Source: Effrenium voratum
Taxonomy: Eukaryota; Sar; Dinophyceae; Suessiales; Symbiodiniaceae
Reading direction: 5' to 3'
DNA: 64,000 nt
Assembly (NCBI GenBank): GCA_963377175.1
Contig: CAUJNA010000458.1
Span: forward strand, 424,533-488,532
The notes under the pieces were generated by a model. The model did no database searches. It had not been told where the DNA came from and saw only the letters and a program-made list of their open reading frames with translations. The position numbers were made by a program, and so were the translations under genes. Shown piece by piece: positions 8,316 through 22,800 of this stretch (positions are counted from its first letter, which is position 1; every line of letters begins with the position of its first letter).

Positions 8316-11293
8316 GTGTGCAAAGGGCGGCGGAAAATGGATGCCCCAGAAGAGTTTGGCTCTCAAGTAAGTTTGAGCTCAAAAAGTTCCTGAACAGTAG
8401 CCTCCCAGTCTCGCTCTCAAGTAATTTCGAGCTGACATGGCTGGTCTTTGGTGTGACCGAAGTACCTCATAGATCATTTGAAAAAACAACTTGGTTTTTC
8501 CATATCTACAAGAGGGGATCGAACTTTTGTTCAACGGGGAAGAGCAATTCGGGAAGGGGGGGCTTTGTTCAGGGGATGTTTTAGCCACACCAATCATGTG
8601 GCCGCTGAAAGGAACCCGTCTTGCTTTTTTCTGTTTCGACCAAGGGTCTGCCCTTTTGAGAGGGACTTTGGAGCAACCATGAACGAGCGTTGGGATCGGA
8701 TGGCACTCTGCCCCTGCGGAAAGAGCCACCCTGTAACAACACACGATTCTAGCGGCAATTTCTCTTCTTTCCACGGATCATTCTTTCCAATCACCAAAAC
8801 TCCTGGCGAAACCAATCCTTGCAAAGTGGAAACCACCATGGCTGATGCTTTGGCTAGTTTTCAGCCAACCCAACGAAGGAATGCGAAAAATGTGAGGTTT
8901 CGAAGCACCATGCTGTTTGTTGTTTCTTTTTTTGGAATCTGTGATTCCTGCATGTGTTGGGGAAAGACACGCTCACAGACATGTTGGTTGCTCACATGCT
9001 CGCACCGATGCGGGCAATTAGCAGCCCGGGCACGACCCTCCACGTCAACCAAACATGAGATGCAGACATGACACATTACTTGGGGAATTCACATTAATGA
9101 TGTCTAACCCCGATTTGTTCGGGTTTCAACTATCTGTCATTGATGACCAGCCAGTTCTCACGAGGTCCTAGCGGCCCTCGGAGTTTCCACCATGCCGCAG
9201 GTCCTCCCTATATTCCTCATCTTCCATTGGAGGCATGGTGGATTCCCTACATATTGCAAGTGGGAAACGAAGGAAACCCTGTAAATTGCTGTGAAGTGCT
9301 CTGATTTGGACACTTTCGGTTCTTGCAACACCCAGGCACGACAGCCGCTCCGCCCAAACAGGCGCAGGCGTGCCATGCAAAAGAGTGCCACGTATCGGGT
9401 AAACCAGCCATTTTCCTTTCAGTGGGCACAAAAAAGGGGGTTTTGCTTGCTAGAGAAGAATCATACAGAAGCCAACGTTGCACGCCATGTTAGGCCTGTC
9501 CTGGCAGTGACAGACGAGACAACTGTTTTTGTCAGGATGTCTAGTAGAGGGAAACCAAAGGGCATCCACAGGCTGGAGGGGTCCCGTACTTGAGGAGACA
9601 CCCTTTGTAGTTCGGGACGGCCACTTTTTTGGGTTGAATACCCACTCTTTTGGGTTTGCTGCCCTTGCCTTTCTTCGGTGTCCACACTGGGTAATTACTA
9701 CCCTGGGTAGCACACCAGACCACAAGTGGTCACCTGTGTTTGGACGACCATTTTATCGGTTCGTCTGAAACAACTCATTTGCAAGCGGTCGGGACCACAA
9801 AAGTGTTGTGCAAGTTTGAAGCTGCCTGCATTCACAGACCCAGCTCTTTCCCTCAAGGCCGCCGGCAGGCAGGGCGCAAATCCGCGAGACAGCTTGTGTT
9901 TTGCGTCGGATTTGAATTTGAACGTGCGATACACTCCCAAATGCTTGGTGGGCATAAATCACCGCTTAAATATATAATGTCCACCAAAGGGTCCCCAATC
10001 AAAGGTCAGTTGTCCTTCTCATTTTGGGGACTCCGTATTGGTTTGGATTGTTCAGCCATGGAATGATGTGGGGCAGGCATTATTTCTGCCGTGTGGGATT
10101 TTGTATTAACTAGGATGGATGGTGATGGGAATGCGTTGAACAGACTGACATGGCTTTTGCCCAACCCCCACAAAAAGCTTTGAGTGACCTTATTCAAGGT
10201 CAGTTTTGCTTTGATTCGAGGCGTTTGCTTTGCTTAGCCGGCTCGAAGCGTGCCCAACGGGACGGGTTGCCTGTTCTGTCCGCATGGACCTGTAGGTCCA
10301 CTCGTTTTTGGCAATGTGGAATTCATTTGGAGCAATGCTATTAATTGTGTCTTTTGCTCATGCGTAGAACAGATCCTGTGTTTATCCATGGTGTCACCAT
10401 GCTCTGTTTACTTCGCCATAGCTTCCCCCCAAGTAGAAACCCTGTTCTACAGGTCTTACCAGATCAAAGCCCGACTTTTCGATTCTTTCAATGAGCCGAA
10501 GAAATGATGGCTCGCCATAAGATCCATACCTCTTTTGGGTGGGTTGTACGGAGTTTAAGAGGGAATATCAACCATTTGTGGGCGGTCTCTTTTCCAATGA
10601 CACGGATGGTTGGGTCGATGCATTGCCGAATACCAATCTAAAACATGTACAAGATCGACCTCATTTTGGCATTCCTCAAAGACACATTGTCAAGTTTAGA
10701 TTCCGGGATCCGGGAACAATATTGTGGTGGGTGAAAACCGGGGTTTCAGGCCGATTTCTGTCATACTTTGGAATCCCTTCGCACGTGATATGTTACTCCG
10801 TAACATAGTCATGGGCATGGCCCAGTTTGGTATCACAAACATTGTAAGTTTCCACAGTCATGCACCATCTTGTGGATAGCGCTGTGACCCCTGGCATCCG
10901 CAACTGCATGATTTTTCCCAGCCGGCTTTTAGGAGTTGGGCAGACCAACCTGCCCACCCCACCCCATATGTGGCTGACAAAGCAGGTCAACCAGTGGATA
11001 CCACCCCGGGCACGTTCTCCATTTTTCCAGCCCTCCGGCGCAAGCTGTTCCTTTTCATTGGAACATTCCCTTCAAACTCAACTACCAAAAGGCTGCCCTT
11101 TGTTTAGCACCGCTAGGTCTTGGTCTATTCTTAGCCGTTCCCTTCAGTTCAGGTTCCTAGTGACAATCTGGTCAACGCACAACTCGACCTCACAGAGGGA
11201 GTTGGTCTGTTCAGATTTAAGACCCACCCTGGCCGCCTTAGCCTGACGATCTTTAAAGTGGAGCCAAAAGGAGTCCCCATTTCCTCCGTGCAG
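8316..11293. other. Gene-free or unresolved
   Basis: Several ORFs of 60-200 codons exist on both strands (largest 8478-9071 on +), but none has a recognisable motif, splice pattern or protein-like composition across its length. No repeat array seen. Confidence 0.4.
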
Positions 11294-11375
11294 TTTGCCA
11301 GGTTCTGTACCGCGTGCGGCGCCCAACAGCTGCGCAGCGCCAAGTTCTGTGCGGAGTGCGGCAGCCGAGCCTTGG
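11294..11375 (+). CDS. Exon encoding a double-CxxC zinc ribbon
   Basis: After an acceptor CCGTGCAG the frame reads FARFCTACGAQQL then RSAKFCAECGSRAL: two CxxCG knuckles 13 residues apart, typical of small treble-clef zinc ribbons. A GC donor (GCAAAG) can end it at 11375 in phase 1. It lies 5.3 kb upstream of the first exon of the phosphatase-like gene, on the same strand. Its phase does not join directly to 16728 (which needs phase 2), so it is either a separate gene or an exon is missing between them. Confidence 0.55.
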
Positions 11376-11574
11376 GCAAAGCAGACGGCGCAGTTGCATT
11401 TCATCATGCCTCTGAATACCGACAGAAAGGGGGCTCAGCTTTTTGCACAACTCAGGTTTCATGAGAATGTGTGGAAGGATTGCACGTGCAGTATGGATTT
11501 TGGCATACCTGCAAATGGGTTTGTCCTTTTTTGGTGTGTTGAGTTGCTTCAAAAGGCAGAAGGTGGGACCTCCC

Positions 11575-11640
11575 CGAATCATACCCCCGAATCATACCCC
11601 CGAATCATACCCCGAATCATACCCCCAAATCATACCCCTT
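11575..11640 (+). repeat. CGAATCATACCC short tandem repeats, left border
   Basis: Five consecutive copies of an approximately 13-base unit (C)CGAATCATACC(C). The same unit recurs at 12233-12270, 12483-12520, 13147-13185, 13398-13435 and, as the right border of the satellite, at 13836-13880. Confidence 0.85.
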
Positions 11641-11797
11641 AAAACGTATGCTGCAAGATGCTGCTGTTCTTCTACCGTTTTGTGTTGTTCACTGCCTCCG
11701 CAACAACCACCACCAGCGCTACCCAATACTACCACTACCACTACTACTACTACTACTACGACTACTACTCCAATCACTACTACTACTACTACTCCTA

Positions 11798-11846
<49 letters not shown>

Positions 11847-12731
11847 CGCGACTACGAGTACTACTACCACTACCACCGCTACTACCGCTGCTACTACTAC
11901 TCTACTGCTTCTACTTCTGCTTCCGCTACCCTTACTACTATCTACTAACTACTAACTACTAACTACTAACTACTAACTACTAACTACTAACTACTAACTA
12001 CTAACTACTAACTAACTACTACTACTACTACTACTACCACGACTACTACCTTTATTACTACTACTACTACTACGACTACAACCTTTACTTCTACTACTCC
12101 TACTACTACTACTACTACGACTACTACTACTACTACTACTACTTCTACTTCTACAACTGCTATTCCTGCTGCTGCTGCTACTACTAACATACATCATTCG
12201 GAGTCTGTAATCAGTGCCGTTTTGCACCTAGCCGAATCATACCCGCGAATCATACCCGAATCATACCCGGACAATGAGCTTCCCCTGCCAAGGCTAGTGC
12301 CAAGTCTTTTTCAAAGCGTCTGCACCACTACAGCCGCTGCTGCTTATGCTACAGCTGCGACCACTACTTCTGCAACTGCTACTACTACTACTACCACTAC
12401 TACTGCTACTGCTACTACTACCACCACAGCTACTACTACATTCATCATTCTGAGTTTGTAATCAGTGCCGTTTTGCACCTAGCCGAAGCATACCCGCGAA
12501 TCATACCTGAATCATACCCGCGCAATGAACTTGCCTTGCCAAGACCAGCGCCAAGTCTTTTCAAAGCTTCCGCGCCACTACAGTCGCTGCTTCTACTGTT
12601 GCTACTACTACTACTACTACGACTACTGCTACTACTATTTGCTACTACTCCTACTACTACTACGACTACTACTCCAATTACTACTACTACTACTACTACT
12701 ACTACTGCTACCACTACTACTACTACTACTA

Positions 12732-12813
<82 letters not shown>

Positions 12814-13517
12814 GCGACTACGAGTACTACTACCACTACCACCGCTACTACCGCTGCTACTACTACTCTACTGCTTCTACTTCTGCTTCCGCTACCCTTA
12901 CTACTAACTAGTAACTACTACTAACTACTTAACTACTAACTACTAACTACTAACTACTACTGCTACTACTACTACTACTACTACCTATTACTACTACTAC
13001 TACTACTACTACTACTACGACTACAACCTTTACTACTACTACTCCTACTACTTCTACTACTACTACTACTACTGCTATTCCTGCTGCTGCTGCTACTACT
13101 AACATACATCATTCGGAGTCTGTAATCAGTGCCGTTTTGCACCTAGCCAAATCATACCCGCGAATCATACCCGAATCATACCCGGACAATGAGCTTCCCC
13201 TGCCAAGGCTAGTGCCAAGTCTTTTTCAAAGCGTCCGCACCACTACAGCCGCTGCTGCTTATGCTACAGCTGCGACCACTACTTCTGCAACTGCTACTAC
13301 TACTACTACTACCACTACTACTGCTACTACTACTACTTCCACAGCTACTACTACATTCATCATTCTGAGTTTGTAATCAGTGCCGTTTTGCACCTAGCCG
13401 AAGCATACCCGCGAATCATACCTGAATCATACCCGCGCAATGAACTTGCCTTGCCAAGACCAGCGCCAAGTCTTTTTCAAAGCTTCCGCGCCACTACAGT
13501 CGCTGCTTCTACTGTTG

Positions 13518-13556
<39 letters not shown>

Positions 13557-13757
13557 GTGCTACTACTACTACTACGACTACTGCTACTACCACTACTACT
13601 ACTACTACTACCACTACCACTACTACTACTACTAGCACTACTACTACTACTACTACTACTGCTACTACTGCTACTACTACTACTACTACTACTATTGTTA
13701 CTACTACAATACTACTTCTACTACTACTACTACTACGAACTTCTACTACCACGACTA

Positions 13758-13796
<39 letters not shown>

Positions 13797-13880
13797 GCTA
13801 CTGCTACTGCTACTGCTACTGCTACTGCTATTACCCCCGAATCATACCCGCGAATCATACCTGCGAATCATACCCCGTAC
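11575..13880. repeat. TAC-triplet satellite with internal tandem duplication
   Basis: Long (TAC)n/(CTA)n tracts with interruptions (TGC, CGAC, CCAC) alternate with unique-looking spacers. The spacer starting ACATACATCATTCGG at 12186 recurs at 13101, and the following sequence to about 12600 recurs about 915 bp later: a two-copy tandem duplication. A CGAGTACTACTACCAC block also recurs (11855 and 12821). TAACTAC repeats fill 11940-12012 and 12900-12960. Long ORFs here (poly-Thr, poly-Leu, poly-Tyr, poly-Val) are only readings of the triplet and are not genes. Confidence 0.9.
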
Positions 13881-16727
13881 TCAAGCCTTCCTGCCCAGCC
13901 CCGTAAAAAAATACAAGCCCAAATTCCTTCCGGCCATGGCCGAATTTTCGGCCTGAGCCTCACAAAGGCGGTCAAAGTGTCACAATCTTGTTGGCCGGTG
14001 CCTCCAGGACAAGTCATCAACTCAGGCGACAGTGAAACTCCGCAGCGTTTCAGTAGTGCATTTAAGGCTTGGCCAACCAAAAAAAAGGGAAAAAAAAACA
14101 GGCCGGGGGGGGGGCGCTAATTCCGGCGGACACTGGCGCTTGATCAGTGGAAATTGTTGTGTGCACATAAAATGGCTCAAATGTAGGAATGGGTTTCAAA
14201 ACATGTTTGTTCCTCGATGGCAGTAAGCTGACAATTGTTTGTCGCTATAGTTTGTGGTTTGTCACTGGACACAATACGGCAGCTTTGTCCTGCCTAGCTG
14301 CGAGTCTTGAACTCGGCGTAATTACTCCTCAGGCTTCAGTCGGAGACGTGCCTTGCCCACAAGCACCATTCCGGCTTTCTTGTTGGATCGCCAGTCCGGA
14401 TTTTGTTTGTTTCAAATGCCTTTTTCCTAACAGGCGTTATTTTTGTCCATGAGGAGGATGCTGGTATTTCTTAGTCATACCATGTTGTTGCTTTACCTTG
14501 GTTGATTCTGAACACTTTGCGCCCAGTGTAGGAAAGTGAGGGGCGCGGGGTGTCACTCCAAGACATGGCAAAGCCTGAGGCAAGCGAGACATGTTGGCGC
14601 TCAGCGTAGTGAGTCCCTATGGCCCCTAGGGCCCCTGGTTGCTCTCAATATTCACCTAATTTTCTTCACCAAGGGGGACGGTATTGATTAGACGTACCAA
14701 ATGTCCATGTCAGTTGGGAACACCATGAAGAAAAATCAAAGTGCCTCTCGTCAAATTTCAGATGAGTAAACCCTAGATCCCTAGATGGCTTTCGTGGGAT
14801 GGATGCTGGTGCAGGGAATTGTGATTTCATTTCGCCGGAAGCAGTCAGCATGTGGAGCGGAAACCTGGCAAAGGGCACAATTCGCTTAATAATATCCTTG
14901 GTGGTTGCTAGTACGGGTTTGTACAGTTTTTGCAGAAAAGATAAAGCAAACCAGACCAGCTGACTCACAGCTGGTACAGGCGATGGGCACCCAATTGGGG
15001 ACCTAGTGCTTCTCTGGGCGTGTTGCCATTTTGGTCGCTCCTGTCGGCTTGCTTCATGTAGGTTCACTTTTAGACCCCCTCGCAGGGACAGACTCGCTTC
15101 TTGCATTTATGAGACTTGCACTTTTGGAAGCGTAGAGATTTGGTGAGAAACAGAAGCAAGGCAGACTTTGGTCGCCTTTCTGCTCAGCACTTTGTAAGAC
15201 AGGCCCGCTTGAGTGTTGCCTAAACTGAGAAGCCTCCCTTTTGCGACGGCTTTTCAGGCGCAACCAAAGAAGACCACAAGTAGGTTGCCAAATTTGGGGC
15301 TGAGGAATGGATGCAGGGCCTCCAGTTCCGAGCCAAGGCCATCCGACCGTGTGGTCGTTGAAGCTTGTTCTGTTGGTTGGACGGGTCACAATCCGGCAGG
15401 AATTGGCTGTTTTTTTTGCCAAGCAAACGGATGGCAAACGGGAGGTTTCCTTCCATGTTGCGGGGAAAAGGTTGTGGCTTGGTGCCAGGTCATGTGTTTT
15501 GCAGACACATGGCCGAAATGTGGATTTGTAATTTGTATTCAGCATGGATTTGCTTTGCAACACGAGCCTTTCAAGGTGCCCTGCAACCCTTGATTGAAAA
15601 GACTACCCACAGCTATGACACAGACTGGAATTGATGTGTTTTCCTGGAGTTAGTGCTTTGCTGGGATGCCTATTCATCTTATGGTTCTGTCCTTGCAGCA
15701 TAGTATGTGATGGATCAGCACATTCCTACCGGTTGTGGTCGCAGCACTTGAAGCTCAGAGCTTTTTGAAGAACATGTGTGAAGCATTTGGTTCATTTTGA
15801 GAAGTAATCATGCACAAGTACAGAGGACTTCTGCAAGTGATGTGGGCATCCATGATCTTGGCTATGTCCATATTGAGCAATCGCTGGCTCCCCAAAATGG
15901 AAGCTTGTTGTACTGTGAAAGTCTGCGTCGCCCACTACCCCTTGTTCCTTGCCAGAGCTTGCCACAGGGGTTTGCCCCACCAAGCCCAGAGGAAAAATCC
16001 AAAGCTATTCAAAGTCCGACGTCGAGAGTTGGATGCTTGCAAAGCCTCCAGGCCTTCAAGGGTCCGCGAACTCGTACTTTGACCAGGAAGAGGCCGGGTG
16101 CGCCACCATGGACGAAGGGTGTGTATGTGTGTGTGTGTGTGTGCGCGTGCCTTGTGTTGCAACATAGTTTCAGCTCCCAGAGTTTGGATGGGATACCCAG
16201 AGCGACTGGTATAAGACGCTCGCCTCCCCCAAATTGGTGCAATGGCTTGGGTGTGTGGAAACCATCTTAGAAGAATGTCTTTGGGTGTCAGCTTGCTGCA
16301 GTGCCTCAATTTGGCGGCGAAAGACGACGATTCCAGCGATGCTCTGAGAACCTTCTTGCCCTTGCAGGAATCTTCCGATTGCAACCACAACTTCCTTCCC
16401 CCCTGATCCATGGGCGAAGTTCAACGGATCCGGCGGATCGTCGAATCTTTAGCTAGGACTCAATGGCTCGAGGGCGCAGGTGTATACTTTTCCGGTCCCT
16501 TGTAGAGTGATCCCACTGATTCGTTCTGGGGTGTGCAAAAGAACCCCCCACAAAAAAAAGGCTGCAAGAAGTAATTAGGAGTGAATTTAGGTGGGGAGTC
16601 ATGTCCACCACCCATGCGGTGGTTTCCTGTTAAAAGTCATAGCTACATGATGTCAATCTGGAAGGCTTATCAGCCGTCGCCTGCAAGCAGTAGCTCCCAT
16701 GGGGTGTCAAACCTTAGCTTAGCCCAG
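13881..16727. other. Non-genic; (GT)n tract at 16119-16148
   Basis: Mixed sequence with A and G runs near 14080-14115. No supported exon. ORFs of 60-170 codons on both strands lack recognisable motifs. Confidence 0.4.
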
Positions 16728-16833
16728 TGACACCTGCGAGGAGCAGGAGCCCAGCTTCCAAGACCTCCGCGCGCAGCTGAAGAAGGAGGCTCTGCAGAAA
16801 CCCGTGCAGGAGCGCGGCGTTGGTGCCTCGGAG
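16728..16833 (+). CDS. Exon 1 (first recognised)
   Basis: Acceptor TTAGCCCAG, donor GTGAAG. Encodes an acidic-to-basic helix including EEQEPSFQDLRAQLKKEALQ. Starts with one base of a split codon, so an upstream exon exists. Confidence 0.55.
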
Positions 16834-19800
16834 GTGAAGAACTGGGGGGGTGTGCATGGTCACACGACATGTTCCTGCAAAACAGGGGGCTGCGCCATCT
16901 ATTAAGAATGGTTGACTGCTCCGATCATGACTAAATTTGAGTGTTGAAGTACCCCACAACCCAAGTCTATCGAGTTTTGCCTTGGTTGGGTTGGGTTCGT
17001 GTGGTTTAGCTGGTTGTGGGTTGGAGTTCGGGTTGGAGTTCGTGTTGGAGTCGGGTTTGTCTTGATGTTGCTTGGGTTTGGGGTATCTTTTTTGCCGGGC
17101 AGACTGCGGTCTGGGGATCCCCAGAGCCACTGGTCATGCCGAGGCGCCTACATCCGGAGCTGCGAGGGTGAGCTCTGGGGCCGCGTGGTGGCGGACCAGG
17201 GCCGCAGCTGGCAGCTCGCCTCTGGGCGCAGCGCCAAGAAGGAGCGACTCGGAGCTCATGCGACGGGAAGGGTTCCCTATGTGATTTCCCGTCTTTCCCG
17301 TTTTGGGCGTGGTTTTTGCTCATTTGGGTGTGGAAAAAAGTGGGTTTCCTTGGAGGTGTTTTTTGAAACCACCCAAAAAAAGGGGGTTCCCTATCATAGG
17401 TGGTCTTTTTAGAAAATAGATAGGTTTTACTGGTTTGGATTGGTTTTATTCACCAGGAACCGTTCCCCAGTGTGGACGGACAAAATTCACTAACCACGAA
17501 AAACCAGCCTGGGGTAAGCCACCTGGTTTGCTCCATCCAACGCAGGTTTCCCGTTTCCCGTGTTTGCGGTGTTGCTCATGTTTGTCCAAATCTGACCTGT
17601 TGACTTGTTGGTTCCCCATCTAATTGGAGCCATGGCCCCAAGGGATAGCCTTTTTTTATCTCCAGGTCTTATGGGCGACTGACCCCCAGGGACTGTAAAC
17701 CAACGAACCAACCATTCAAGGTGAGTTTTCTTGTGGGGTGACGCTTTACGGGGGAAAAATCCCTCAAGGGTAAAACAATCCAGTAGTCTGTGGTCTTTTT
17801 GCCGGGGTCTCCTCCAAAACTATTTGATGTGTTGGGGGTGACTGACTATTGAACAGAATCTGTAAATCTGATGTTCTGTGTACCCCAGATTTGGGCCAAG
17901 GTTCGGTCACAATTAGTAGTCTATGGTCTATTTGGGCAAAACATGGAACTCGGAAGTGTCTCACAAGCCTCAGGGGACGCACACATGTTTGCATGTCTTC
18001 TTGGGGAACAAGTAATTTGACCAACATGTTGGTGTGATTTCTGATAGGGATGCTGAAGTCCCTGAGAAGCAAGGAAAGCGCCCCAAAATGTGTGGTGTTC
18101 CTTCTGGTTTCGCTTCATTGCAGTTCAGAAACTATTGCAAATTGTGCAGACTTTTTTTCCCCGGCCTCAACTAGGTAGCCATATGTTTTGCAGTGCTACC
18201 GTGACACGGTCTCCACGTTTGTCCAAATCCGACCACGCGATCAGTTTCTTTGTTGTGGGCCATGCGCTTGTCAGATTTGGATCTTGCCAGTGCAGTGAGG
18301 TTGAAGGACAGGAACCCATGAAAATTCCTCAAGTTGCCTGCCCACCCCTTTGACGTGGGGATGTCCCATGTTGGTGTGCCTCCACTTTGCGGCAAACAGC
18401 CCCTAATCAATGTATTCATGTGGCAGATTGACTAATCCGGGGTCGAGGTTGGTTGCCCTTCTTTTGCAGTTTAAGAACTTGCCCTTCAATGGTGAATCAA
18501 CACTGCCTGAGGTGCTGCTGAATGTTAGAATCGAGCTCTTACAATTGAATCGAAGGAAAGTACGCACGTGCACCAACCACACATATGAAACTCAACGCAT
18601 GTTCCAGGTCCTTTTGCGCGAGGCCGGTTTGCCTTTTGATTTCTGCAGCTCGAGACGGTAGCATGGCCTTTGCCAAAGAGCAAGCTAAAGGGAGCAGTCT
18701 CAGAGCCACTCAACATTCGTCAGAGTTCCAGCTCCGCTGTCCACTTTAGCTTCCCAATCCGCACATGAATGGATCTTTTCCAGCATGTAAGATATCGTTG
18801 GATCGAACGATCCACAATCGCGCAAAATCGTAGGGGCAGGTCGCAGCTTGAATCCTGGAATCCAGGGTTCCATTGTTTTGACTATCCCAAGGTAAACCTA
18901 AATCCGGGGTCCTCCTTTTGGGGAAATGAACCATCCGTAGGTTTACGTCTACCTTGAAGTAGTCCAGAAAAGGAACCCTGCCAGTATCCTTCAAACGGCA
19001 ATAGCTCTGCTGAGGAATGAGGGCAAGGTCTGGTTTTTCGACGCCAAGCAGGCAAGGGTGAGCGGGCCAAGAGGAGCCTTCGGGATGAGCAGACTTGGCG
19101 AAGGAAACTCCCGTACAGTGACGTCATGTTGTCCGCGGAGCGTGTTTTTTGGCGTCCTGACTCGAGCCCTTTCTTTGGCGTATCAGCGGTAGAAACATGC
19201 TGCTGTAAATGTTGCTGTGGCTTGTTGAAGAGAAGCAACCGTCACCTGCAGTCCATTGCTCATACATGCTTTTTTGTGGCAATTGATGTTCTCAAGGCAT
19301 GATATGGTTCGATTTAATGATGTCTTGAATCAGGCGGAGCCCTCCGTTTCTTCGATACTAGAGTCATCTAGAAGTGCTGAATGATGGTAGCTCAAAAGTG
19401 TGGCTACTGTACACGCAGTGTCAATGCTGCCAAGTGTTGAAAGCGCCTGACAGGCAAATGTGTTGGCTCACCTGTCGTAAAAGGTCCTTTTGTCGGTGGT
19501 TCTGCTGCTGGTATTAAAAGTATCTGTATTGTTTGTTCTGGGTGGAGTCCCCAGCACCCATATTTGGCTAAGTGATGTCACTCTTGGAATCATCAACTTC
19601 TGCTTTGGGTAACCCTGTCACCTTCGCTGTGTTTCGATGGGTGTGGGTCAGGCGCACGAGCCGACGCAGTGGACTGAGAATGTCCAGAGCGCTTCAGTGT
19701 GCAGAGCTTATTCTGATGATTGAGACTGCCTCAAACCTAGTGACCTGTTCGAAAGGTCGACGGTTTCGAAAGAGCCCCAAAACAACAAACCACTGGCAAG

Positions 19801-22800
19801 GCTTCCCAATGTTGACAGGCCGAGCCGGCAACGGTCCATGTGCATCCACTGCGAAGGATGACAGTCAATGTTTGTTGGGGGTTTCACAAGTTCCCGTGCC
19901 GAGTTGGAAAACAATTTTACCCATGGCTCAATCCCCGACATTGCAGGGCTTTGTCCAAATGGAGGTCCCTCATCCGCGCCGTTGCGAGGAGGCGACCAAA
20001 AGGCAACCATGGCAACCAACAAGATTCACATCTTGCACACAAGCTAAAAGGCCTTGATTGGCACATGCTTACGTCTGCCACGGCTCGCCCCCTTACCACA
20101 TTCCTAGTGGCCTAACCATCGGCAAGTGATGGGGTGCTGAGATTGGTTGCTCCTTTTTAGTGTTGTTGGTCTTCATCCAAGAGGCGCAAAGCAATTGAAA
20201 CGATTCCAAGACGCCGCCACTTTGTCAATTTTGTGGTTCACTTTGGCACCCGGAAATCTGTGTGTTGGCGGCCCTCCCAAGCCTCTTCGAATTGCGCATG
20301 GAACGATGCCTTTCAGGTCTTCAGGTTTCATGGGATTGAGGAAACGGTTGAGGGAGTATTAAGTATCGCGGATGCAGGTTGGGTGAGACCCGCTTTAGGG
20401 TCCATAAAGCCTCCATCGCTAGGGAATCCCTCAAATTTTGGAAGCTCGGCCCGGCCTGTGTCCAATACTGATTCAGAGCCACAAGGGGAGCGATAGGAAA
20501 GTCATGGACATTAATGATCCTTCATGGCCCCAACTAGTCGCTAACGATTGGGCTGCAATGGCTCCTTGCTGCGGCTCTGCATCATGTAGCCTCCATCGCT
20601 ATGGGCATTTGGGGTACACCCTTCGAATTTTACACAGGAGTCCAATACCCTCAGATCTTGGAAGCTTGGCCAGTGGAGAACGAATCTTTCTTTTCTAGCC
20701 TTGTGTTGAACCAGGGTTAGTAAAGCACACAAACAGCGCAGGAAAGGGATGGTAAACCAAACCAACACACGAACGCACACACACACACATATACATTTGT
20801 TTTTGTTGTCCGTTTTTTTTGTTTGACACAAATAAGGAAATAGCAGGGCTACAGTAAATAAACCAAAGCAACTAAAAACAAACATAACAAACCAAAATGT
20901 GCAGTGGGCCTGGCCTCACACCCAGGCGCGCGCCGTCCACTGCTTCGCCCCCGTACGCTGCTCCTCGAGTCTCGGTGCTGGACGGCCTCGCGGAGAAGCG
21001 GTGCCCCGGAACGCGGCAAGCGGTGGCGGCAGTGGTGGCGGGGTGGTGGGTGGGGGTGGATGTGGATTTCTCGCTTGACGAAACTGTTTAACAACTTTGG
21101 CGTTGTTGGTTTTTCCTTATTGTCTGTTCATCTGGAAATAGCTAACTGTTTGCGGGGGTCTAAGTTTGGCCCTGTTGTTGGGTTGTATGTTGTTTTGATG
21201 GAACGACAACTCCCACTGCCAAACATCAACTTTTCATCTGGGCGATTTGAATCCCCACCTTCCGACTGCTTTTACCCGAGGAAGGTTTGGGGTCTTTGCT
21301 TCTTTGCCCAGAGCTTGCAAAAGTTTGCAGTTGGTACCTTTGTGGGTGACATGATCCTGGACACATTATCACTAGCTAGTGACGCATGACCCTCATGGCT
21401 GATTCTATTTGGATGAATTGTCACCTCCTTTCTGATCTGGGGGTAAAATGAGCGAGAATCGATGAAGACCATTTGGGTATGGGTCCAAATTGGACCACTA
21501 CAGGACCGCAGGCTTTAGTCAAAGTTTCCATTTCTTGAGTTCCATTTTAGGTAGCTATTTTTGACCCACACCCATTTCACTGGCTGTTGCCTTTTTCGCA
21601 CCTTCAAGCGCGAGCGCATCCAAGGCGTCAAGAGGAGGAGGCATTGCACGCGAAGCGCGAGGCCGCCCGCCGGAGGCGGAAGACGCACAAACGAGTTTGC
21701 TGTCTCGGCGTGGCGGGGGGTGGTCGGGCTTTTGTGTGTTTTGACCCTGCCAATGACCAGCCCCATGTTGCATGATTGCCCTATTCAGGAATTTTACAAT
21801 ACCCTGGTGTCGTTTTCCACCTGTCTTGCCTCTGGCGGATTGTGAAAGCATGGGCCTTTGCTTGGGGAGCGAATGTCACTTTGTGCCGCCTTACGCGGTC
21901 CCAGCGCTCCCCTACCCGGGCTGAATTTGGAATCTGGCGTCACGTGCCTAACGTCGGGGGCTCAATATAAAAGAACATACCCATATCGAGTGTGCTTAAC
22001 ACATATGGACCGTGTACAGTATGGAAGGTTAAGACTGTGAAACCTGTGGGTCTCAAGGAGTGAGGATTGCCTTGGCAAGGAACCTCGGGCATTAACTATG
22101 TGGGCTCAACAATTTGCACTCTCCGATCCACGTAGGCAAAACATTGGTAGGGCCTTTCGTTTTCCAGTTCCAGTTCCAGTGGACAACTTATTTGGAGTCT
22201 GGTGACCGCTTGATTGCTATTCCGTTGGATCTTTAGACTTTATTCTTTGGGGGAGAAAGGGTTTTCCACTAAACCCACAAAAGTTAAACTTCTTTCCAGT
22301 AAAGTTCTATCCCACTTGAACCCAAGCGGTGTAATTCTGTTCCAGTAGGCGCCATCTTGCTATCCTTTGACGATAAGTTGCAGACGGCCAGGCGCCATCA
22401 GGACGAGGAGCGGCGGGTAGACCCCGACGACAACAAAAGCTACACGTGGGAGGAGCTGAGGCCTAGCGTGTCCGCAGGGATTTGAATTTGAGTGTTTCTG
22501 AAAAGTGGCCAGATCTCCAGTTATGCTTTTCTATAACACTTTGATGGAGGGAGCTGCCCATAAAGTCAACTACGCAACCAAAGTTGGCCAGGGGACCTCT
22601 TTCGGTGATTGGTTTTCAAAGGGAAACAAATAGCAAACCCAGCATTTGTTGGGTCCCCGATTTAAAGGCACACCCAGATGGTGAGCATCTTCTTTGGTTG
22701 AAAAAGAAACCACGCATTTTAGGGAAGGTTAAGAGCTTGTCTTTGTTGACCCAAAGAGCCAAAAGAGGCCAGCATGAAGCCAATCGAAGCAATGCCAACG

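Noticed and set aside
11443..13906. Long ORFs of poly-Thr, Leu, Tyr and Val
   Set aside because: They are readings of the TAC-triplet satellite in different frames.
22384..22460. EF-hand calcium site in exon 5
   Set aside because: Ligand spacing is partly right but the central Gly is missing and flanking helices do not fit; better explained by the repeated DP[DE]D...YW module.
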